Assembly: GCA_023700885.1 (NCBI GenBank)
Contig: JAMPYA010000019.1
Span: 1-19,839 of the forward strand
From: Flavobacteriaceae bacterium
GTDB taxonomy: Bacteria > Bacteroidota > Bacteroidia > Flavobacteriales > Flavobacteriaceae
DNA: 19,839 bases
Direction of reading: 5' to 3'
Below, piece after piece: positions 14,721-19,839 of the stretch; positions within the stretch are counted from its first letter, which is position 1; each line of letters opens with the position of its first letter. Under the pieces are notes generated by a model. It did not search any database. It was not told the origin of the DNA and was given only the letters and a program-made list of their open reading frames with translations. Made by a program: the position numbers and the translations under genes.

Positions 14721-15866
14721 ATGAAATTTAATACGAAAACCATTCACGGAAACCAACATCATGATCCTTCAACAGGAGCCGTGATGACGCCTATTTATCA
14801 AACTTCAACTTATGCGCAGAAATCACCTGGTGATCATAAAGGGTTTGAATATTCAAGAACAGGAAATCCAACACGCTCTGCTTTAGAAAACATGTTGGCA
14901 AGTATTGAAAATGGTCAATACGGATTAGCTTTTGGTTCCGGTTTGGCAGCTATTGATGCAGTAATAAAATTGTTAAATCCGGGTGATGAGGTTATCTCTA
15001 CCAATGATTTATATGGAGGAACCTTTCGAATATTTACAAAAATATTCGAAAAGTACGGCATAAAATTTCATTTTATCGGAATGGGAAATCCATCAGAAAT
15101 TGAAAAATATATCAACACTAATACTAAATTAATTTGGGTAGAAACGCCTACAAACCCAATGATGAATATTATCGATATTGAAGCAGTTTCTAAAATTGCC
15201 AAGAAAAATAATTTAATATTAGCAGTAGATAACACCTTTGCGACGCCCTATTTACAACAACCATTGGATTTAGGTGCAGATATTATTATGCATTCTGCCA
15301 CCAAATATTTGGGCGGTCATTCTGATGTTGTGATGGGTGCTTTGGTAGTAAAAGATAAAGAATTAGCTGATAAGTTGTATTTTATTCAGAATGCTTCTGG
15401 AGCAGTTTGTGGCCCGATGGATAGTTTTTTAGTTTTAAGAGGTATTAAAACCTTACACGTTCGTGTGCAACGTCATTGTGAAAACGGAAAGGCCGTTGCG
15501 CATTTTTTGGCTAATCATCCAAAAGTAGGGAAAGTATACTGGCCTGGATTTGAATCACATCCAAATCACGAAATTGCTAAAAAACAAATGAGGGATTTTG
15601 GCGGAATGATTTCTTTTACAACTAATGGAGATAAACTGGAAGATGCGATTAAAATAGTAGAGAATTTGAAGATTTTTACCTTAGCAGAATCTTTAGGTGG
15701 TGTAGAATCCTTAAGCGGACATCCAGCTTCGATGACTCATGCTTCTATACCTAGAGAAGAACGAATTAAAAACGGATTAGTAGATTCATTAATCAGACTA
15801 AGTGTAGGAATTGAAGATATTGATGATTTAATTGCCGATTTAGATTCAGCCTTGAAATTGATTTAA
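14721..15866 (+). CDS. metB: Cystathionine gamma-synthase/lyase-type PLP enzyme
   Basis: A 381-residue cytoplasmic enzyme of the Cys/Met-metabolism PLP family, of normal length. Landmarks are Y-S-R-T-G-N-P-T near residue 50, which contacts the PLP phosphate of the neighbouring subunit, A-F-G-S-G-L-A-A, the E-T-P-T-N-P loop, the Asp of A-V-D-N-T-F, and H-S-A-T-K-Y-L-G-G-H with Lys195 forming the Schiff base. The ending with S-L-G-G-V-E-S-L and S-V-G-I-E-D is typical. Likely reaction: O-acylhomoserine plus cysteine to cystathionine (transsulfuration toward methionine). Gamma-lyase and O-acetylhomoserine sulfhydrylase relatives look much alike, so the exact reaction and the symbol are tentative. 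It converges on the barrel gene, 24 bp away. Confidence 0.85.
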   Translation: MKFNTKTIHGNQHHDPSTGAVMTPIYQTSTYAQKSPGDHKGFEYSRTGNPTRSALENMLASIENGQYGLAFGSGLAAIDAVIKLLNPGDEVISTNDLYGGTFRIFTKIFEKYGIKFHFIGMGNPSEIEKYINTNTKLIWVETPTNPMMNIIDIEAVSKIAKKNNLILAVDNTFATPYLQQPLDLGADIIMHSATKYLGGHSDVVMGALVVKDKELADKLYFIQNASGAVCGPMDSFLVLRGIKTLHVRVQRHCENGKAVAHFLANHPKVGKVYWPGFESHPNHEIAKKQMRDFGGMISFTTNGDKLEDAIKIVENLKIFTLAESLGGVESLSGHPASMTHASIPREERIKNGLVDSLIRLSVGIEDIDDLIADLDSALKLI

Positions 15867-15890
15867 GAATTTATCAAATAAAATAATAAA

Positions 15891-16685
15891 TTAATCTAGA
15901 TAAAATACATAACCAATCTGAAAAAATAACATCCAGTCGTTGTACTTGTTCTCATCAACTTTTGCATTTAATCCATCAATATAATTAGACATAAAATAAT
16001 GCCAGCGAGTATCTACAAAAATATCTGAATTATCACTAATGGCATATCTAGTGCCAATATTAAAAGTTACAGAAGCGGTAATTCCTTTAGAATCATCTGC
16101 AACTCTATCATTTAGGTTTCTTTGCGGACTCCATTTTGGGAACAACACGTCATCAACTTTCCAATTGCCACTACCATAGCCAGTGTAAATTTCTGGTTTA
16201 TAAAAATTTGCCTGAAGACCTAATCCTGCATATGGATTAAATTTAACATTGTAGTATCTTAAGCTATAATCAAGCACATCTTTGTAATAAAATTCTAGCG
16301 CAGAACCTACATTGATAATTTTCGTAGCACCGTGCATTAAGGTTAATTTTCCAGTATTATCATCAGCCAGCCATTTTCCATGATGATTTAATTTAGCGGT
16401 AGCAAAAGATATTTCAGAACGAATTTTAAAATGCTCTCTAAAAAAATTAGTTCTCTGATACCATTCTGTTCTGTAATTACTAAACTGATAATAATGTACA
16501 ATGCCAAATCCGTAACCAATATTTCCTCCCACATTACTCATGAAATCATAGCGCTGTCCATAATCTGTTTGAATTGATGGCGCTCCTACAAAAAATCCAA
16601 TTTCATGAGAAGCTCCGGGCTGCCCATAATGAGAAATTGTTATCAATGAAATAACAAGGAAAGTAATATGTTTACGAATATTCAA
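15891..16685 (-). CDS. Outer-membrane barrel protein (probably THC0290_0291 family), TTG start
   Basis: A 264-residue protein with an N-terminal signal peptide (about 22 residues, ending H-Y-G-Q) and a mature part rich in aromatic, strand-like segments. It ends L-F-F-Q-I-G-Y-V-F-Y-L-D, consistent with a beta-barrel in the outer membrane. The opening S-H-E-I-G-F-F-V-G-A-P-S-I-Q-T-D-Y-G-Q-R recalls the flavobacterial family named THC0290_0291; this is from memory and the function is unknown. The start codon is TTG: an in-frame stop lies three codons upstream, and no ATG precedes or falls within the signal peptide. It begins 25 bases after the Ig-like lipoprotein stop and is probably the last gene of an operon with comF. 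Confidence 0.7.
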   Translation of the reverse strand: MNIRKHITFLVISLITISHYGQPGASHEIGFFVGAPSIQTDYGQRYDFMSNVGGNIGYGFGIVHYYQFSNYRTEWYQRTNFFREHFKIRSEISFATAKLNHHGKWLADDNTGKLTLMHGATKIINVGSALEFYYKDVLDYSLRYYNVKFNPYAGLGLQANFYKPEIYTGYGSGNWKVDDVLFPKWSPQRNLNDRVADDSKGITASVTFNIGTRYAISDNSDIFVDTRWHYFMSNYIDGLNAKVDENKYNDWMLFFQIGYVFYLD

Positions 16686-16710
16686 ATTTATTTAGGTCGA
16701 AAATATAAGT

Positions 16711-18309
16711 CTAATGTAATGAAAAAGATTCTATTATATCCCAATTGGCACGCACTTCAATAACGTTTGGATAATAGATTATATTTTCTGGTTGGATCTT
16801 TTTTAAATAATTACCCGTATCCCATTTTTTATTATTGTTTTTATCATCAATAAATCTGATAATATATTTTGAAGGAGGGAGCAGTTTAAACTCAACACTT
16901 TTTCGATCGTTTAAAAACACTTGTTCTACTACTTGTCCGTTTTCTGTTAATAATTCAACTATGGTATTAGGTTTTGTATTATTTAAATTGATGGTCAGAT
17001 TTCCATAATTCTCTATTTGACTGGTAATAAACTGATAATTTAAGGTGTCTTTATTGCTGTTTCCTAATATATCAAATATAGATTTTGGCAGTATTTTAAG
17101 TTTATAGCTGGTAAATTGTTTTTTCTCAAAATCAAAAATAACCTCCTCTTTGTTATCAGCAATTGTTGTTTTAAATGAAGTCTTAATAGTATCTTTTTCA
17201 ACAAATTTGAAATTAGCCTGTATTATTTTATCAAGAGGTATGTTAGAAGTTAATTTAAATGGATCTCTTAAATTTAACATACCACTGCCCACACTTCCAA
17301 TTTGAAGAGAATCTTTTTTTGCTTTTCCAATTTTAACTGAATAATTTTTTTTAAAATCTTGATTGGTTACTTCAAAACTTAGTGAATCAGCTTTTATTGG
17401 AGAATGCCAATAATACAAAGTATCTTTTTTCTTATCAAAACTGATATGAGATTTAAAATCTTCAGGGGTTTTGGTAAGTAGGTTGACTTTCATGTTTTCC
17501 GGATTTCCTTCAAATCCGAAAATGAGTTGGCCTTTTTTAAACTCAGTTGGTTGACTCGATTTAAAAGCACCAAATTCTTTATATATTGGTATATGATAAC
17601 TACTATCCGTTGGAAGGGTAATTAGATGAGGTACAAATCCAATTTTATCTTTTTTTGAATCAAATATGAAATTACTATTTTTTTCTTTAAGCGCAATCAT
17701 TAAATATTTTCCTCCTTTTAAGTTATCAAGTGAAAATGAGGTGCTATCTAAGGTGCTTGCAATATAGTTGGGTTTTTTTTTGTAAATAATAGAATCATTA
17801 AAAGTTTCTGTAACTGCATATAATAAAACAGTGATGTTTTTATCAGCTTTACGTTCGTAAGCATCAGAAATAGTGCCTTTTAATTTAAGTGAATCTAAAT
17901 ATTTGCCGGTAGAAAAAACGTATTTAAATCGCTCTAATTTATTGCCTTCATTATTATCTGTAATGCTATTGCCGAAATCAAAAGTATAAGTAGTGTTTGT
18001 ATTTAAAGTATCATTAATAGTTAACACAAATTCTTTGCTGGCGCCAATGGGCGTTATTTGCGGCAAGGTTTTTAAAGGAGGAGAAACAACCAGTTGATTT
18101 GCAATATCTTTAAAAAGAACATATTCATCAAATTTTAACTTGATTTTTTGGGTATTAAAATTGATGCTTTTATCTGCCGGATTTATTGATAAAACAATTG
18201 GAGCAATAGAATCTTTAGCGCCACCGGTAGGTCTTCCTCTTTTAGCACAATTTTGAAAAAATAATTGCGAGATGGATAAAATCATCAAAAATATTAATAA
18301 TCGCCTCAT
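16711..18309 (-). CDS. Ig-like domain lipoprotein
   Basis: I place the start at the ATG at 18309 (532 residues). The frame could extend to a TTG at 18393 overlapping comF, but that would put 28 extra residues before a good signal peptide. From the chosen start, a hydrophobic signal ends F-F-Q-N-C with Cys21 as the lipidation site, followed by A-K-R-G-R-P-T-G-G-A-K-D, a start I associate with flavobacterial lipoproteins. Next comes an Ig-like fold of the SbsA/Big_5 type (about 30-130; P-I-V-L-S-I-N-P-A-D...F-D-E-Y-V), then more beta-rich sequence. Near the C-terminus a prealbumin-like segment ends D-D-K-N-N-N-K-K-W-D-T-G-N-Y, a Ca-binding-like Asp/Asn loop. It is probably surface or periplasm-exposed; function unknown. 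Lies 67 bases after comF. Confidence 0.82.
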   Translation of the reverse strand: MRRLLIFLMILSISQLFFQNCAKRGRPTGGAKDSIAPIVLSINPADKSINFNTQKIKLKFDEYVLFKDIANQLVVSPPLKTLPQITPIGASKEFVLTINDTLNTNTTYTFDFGNSITDNNEGNKLERFKYVFSTGKYLDSLKLKGTISDAYERKADKNITVLLYAVTETFNDSIIYKKKPNYIASTLDSTSFSLDNLKGGKYLMIALKEKNSNFIFDSKKDKIGFVPHLITLPTDSSYHIPIYKEFGAFKSSQPTEFKKGQLIFGFEGNPENMKVNLLTKTPEDFKSHISFDKKKDTLYYWHSPIKADSLSFEVTNQDFKKNYSVKIGKAKKDSLQIGSVGSGMLNLRDPFKLTSNIPLDKIIQANFKFVEKDTIKTSFKTTIADNKEEVIFDFEKKQFTSYKLKILPKSIFDILGNSNKDTLNYQFITSQIENYGNLTINLNNTKPNTIVELLTENGQVVEQVFLNDRKSVEFKLLPPSKYIIRFIDDKNNNKKWDTGNYLKKIQPENIIYYPNVIEVRANWDIIESFSLH

Positions 18310-18376
18310 ACTAAAGTCTAGAATTTTATACAAAGAAACGATATTTTTTATTGAGATAAAATAATAGATTTTTAGT

Positions 18377-19063
18377 TTAATCTGTATAAGCAATTGTTGC
18401 TATACTAATTTTAATATTTTTCGTTTTAAACAATTCTATAGCACATGATTCTATTGTTGCTCCGGTTGTTATAACATCATCAACTAAAAGGATATGTTTA
18501 TTTTCTAATGATGTTAAATTGTTTAGATGAAATTTTCCTTCAAAATCTTGAAAACGCTGTAGTCGACTTTTAAAAGTTTGTGATGTTGTTGCAGATGTTT
18601 TTACCAAAATATTTTCTATAAAGGGTATTTTAAGTTCTTTTGCCAATGTTTTTCCAAATACCGTAACTTGGTTATAACCCCGTTTGCGTTCTTTTTTGGG
18701 ATGCATGGGTACGATAATAACCCCATCTAAATCATTGAATCGAGGGTTGTTTTTTAACTCTTCTGCAAGCATTAAAGCAGTTAATGCTCCAATTTTTTGT
18801 TGATTTTTGTATTTTAACTGATGAATTAATTGTTGTGTTTTCCCTTTTTTTCTATAAAATAATAAAGACGTAACTGCTTCAAGTTTTATTCTGCCATAAA
18901 ATGTTCGTTCAGCAACATTGTTGGATTCTGAACTAAAATTGGTAAAAGGTAAATCAACACGGCAAAAAGTACAAAGAGTTTCTTCATTAAAAGTAAGGTT
19001 ATTGTCACAAATTAAACATAAATCGGGAAAGAATACATTTAATAATTCTTTTAGAAAATTCAT
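18377..19063 (-). CDS. comF: ComF family protein (phosphoribosyltransferase-like)
   Basis: A 228-residue cytoplasmic protein. The N-terminus has a four-cysteine zinc-ribbon pattern, C-L-I-C (Cys16, Cys19) and C-T-F-C (Cys31, Cys34). The C-terminal half is a type I phosphoribosyltransferase fold with the PRPP-binding motif V-D-D-V-I-T-T-G-A-T (194-203), preceded by R-G-Y-N-Q, the other ComF/GntX hallmark. Relatives are needed for DNA uptake in naturally competent bacteria and for use of DNA as food in enterics; the enzymatic step is not settled. Whether this strain is competent cannot be said from one gene. It is the first gene of the probable comF - Ig-like lipoprotein - barrel operon and divergent from the coiled-coil gene. 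Confidence 0.92.
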   Translation of the reverse strand: MNFLKELLNVFFPDLCLICDNNLTFNEETLCTFCRVDLPFTNFSSESNNVAERTFYGRIKLEAVTSLLFYRKKGKTQQLIHQLKYKNQQKIGALTALMLAEELKNNPRFNDLDGVIIVPMHPKKERKRGYNQVTVFGKTLAKELKIPFIENILVKTSATTSQTFKSRLQRFQDFEGKFHLNNLTSLENKHILLVDDVITTGATIESCAIELFKTKNIKISIATIAYTD

Positions 19064-19155
19064 ATTATAATCTCGTTTTCATGATACAATTTTTTGCAAT
19101 TGTTACGTTATAGCTATAGAACAAAAAAATAAGGAATAAAATAATTCTTAAAGTT

Positions 19156-19185
19156 TTGTTAAAATTTAATTAAAGCGTAATTTTG
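19156..19185 (+). promoter_or_regulatory. Consensus flavobacterial promoter
   Basis: TTG (19156-19158), a 19-base gap, then TAATTTTG (19178-19185) match the Bacteroidetes TTG / TAnnTTTG pair at near-ideal spacing. The ATG of the coiled-coil gene is 22 bases downstream. This is the best promoter match in the window. Confidence 0.8.
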
Positions 19186-19206
19186 CAAAAAAAATTTTAA
19201 AACATC

Positions 19207-19839
19207 ATGGAAGATAACAAAAATTCACAAAACAAAACGATTATTTGGGTATTGGCTGCTTTACTAGTAGTATTGGCTGCATATACTTTTTATAACCACA
19301 CAAGTCATGTTACAACTGAAGAAAATTTAACATCTGAAAAAACTAATATTCAGAATGAATTAAATGACATGATTGCTAAATACGATACTGCTATTGCTGA
19401 AAACACTACAATGACAGAAGAACTTAAAGCTGAAAGAGAAAAAATTATTCAATTAAGAGATTCTGTTTCAAATTTAACTTCAGTTAATCGTAATATGTTA
19501 GCTAAATTTAAAGTACGAATTGCTGATTTAGAATCTAAAAACAAACGTCTTTTCTTTTTAACAGATTCATTAAAAGGAGCTAATGAATTTTTAAGTTTAG
19601 AAGTAGTAACAGCTAAGAAAACAATTGAAGAACAAACGGTTGTTAATACTGATTTAACTAACAAAAACACAGAATTAACAAATGTTGTTAATGTTGGTTC
19701 AGTTTTAATTGTAAATGAAGTTAAAGCTTTAGCAATGAAATTGCGCAGTAGTGATAAACTTTCTGAAACAAATAGTTTTAACAAAACAGATGCTTTTAGA
19801 GTTAGTTTTAAAATTGCTGAAAACAGAATTGCAACTAAA
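19207..19839 (+). CDS. Membrane-anchored coiled-coil protein (3' end outside window)
   Basis: An open frame of 211 codons runs from ATG 19207 to the last base without a stop, so the gene is cut by the window edge. Residues 1-11 are polar, 12-28 form one hydrophobic helix (I-I-W-V-L-A-A-L-L-V-V-L-A-A-Y-T-F), and about 38-165 are rich in Glu, Lys, Leu and Asn with heptad-like spacing, as in a long coiled coil. This suggests a single-pass inner-membrane anchor with a long helical rod in the periplasm, or in the cytoplasm if inverted. After it the sequence turns to a less helical segment (F-R-V-S-F-K-I-A-E-N) that may begin a small C-terminal domain. I do not recognise a function. A consensus promoter lies just upstream and comF is divergent. 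Confidence 0.8.
   Translation, partial: MEDNKNSQNKTIIWVLAALLVVLAAYTFYNHTSHVTTEENLTSEKTNIQNELNDMIAKYDTAIAENTTMTEELKAEREKIIQLRDSVSNLTSVNRNMLAKFKVRIADLESKNKRLFFLTDSLKGANEFLSLEVVTAKKTIEEQTVVNTDLTNKNTELTNVVNVGSVLIVNEVKALAMKLRSSDKLSETNSFNKTDAFRVSFKIAENRIATK

Noticed and set aside
19449..19784. A 111-codon open frame on the minus strand.
   Set aside because: It lies entirely inside the plus-strand coiled-coil gene, which has a consensus promoter, signal-anchor and heptad pattern; the minus frame is a by-product of its codon use.

Overview
The window is AT-rich chromosomal DNA of a Bacteroidetes bacterium, most likely a marine Flavobacteriaceae member. The evidence is: -7 boxes of the type TAnnTTTG with short leaders and no clear Shine-Dalgarno sequences; Bacteroidetes-style lipoproteins; a flavobacterial Ig-like lipoprotein beginning C-A-K-R-G-R-P-T-G-G; and protein sequences that read as flavobacterial throughout. 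No tRNA, rRNA, CRISPR array, phage gene or transposase gene was recognised.

Layout from left to right. (1) 1-990: the 3' part of an acyl-CoA dehydrogenase gene cut by the window edge. (2) 1115-3286: an orphan membrane hybrid histidine kinase (LytS-type 5TM sensor, PAS, HisKA, HATPase, receiver), convergent with a lipoprotein made of two NTF2/SnoaL-like domains (3336-4217, minus). (3) 4218-5005: a long gene-free spacer with several inverted repeats, ending in a probable Pho box of four 11-bp direct repeats just upstream of the pstS promoter. (4) 5006-9361: the complete high-affinity phosphate uptake operon pstS-pstC-pstA-pstB-phoU, tightly packed; no phoR/phoB lies beside it. (5) 9458-11641 (minus): a secreted penicillin-acylase-family Ntn hydrolase, then a HAD hydrolase (11874-12479, minus). 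(6) 12718-12930: a MITE-like non-coding element with 15-bp terminal inverted repeats, followed closely by a strong terminator and an outer-membrane beta-barrel gene (12989-13837, minus). (7) 14061-15866: a DinB-like protein and a cystathionine gamma-synthase-type PLP enzyme, separated by a spacer containing three families of short tandem repeats. (8) 19063-15891 (minus): a probable operon comF - Ig-like lipoprotein - outer-membrane barrel protein. (9) 19207 to the right edge: the start of a membrane-anchored coiled-coil protein behind a textbook flavobacterial promoter.

Functionally, the core is phosphate scavenging: PstS binds phosphate at the outer face of the inner membrane, PstC/PstA form the channel, PstB supplies ATP hydrolysis and PhoU couples transport status to the (unseen) PhoR/PhoB pair. 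The genes around it are mostly envelope or housekeeping functions, and nothing shows that they act together with it. The most interesting non-coding signals are the Pho-box repeat array (4924-4967), a pair of dispersed inverted-repeat elements sharing a 24-bp identical arm (4685-4757 and 11690-11827), and the MITE-like element. I did not find a convincing new multi-gene system.
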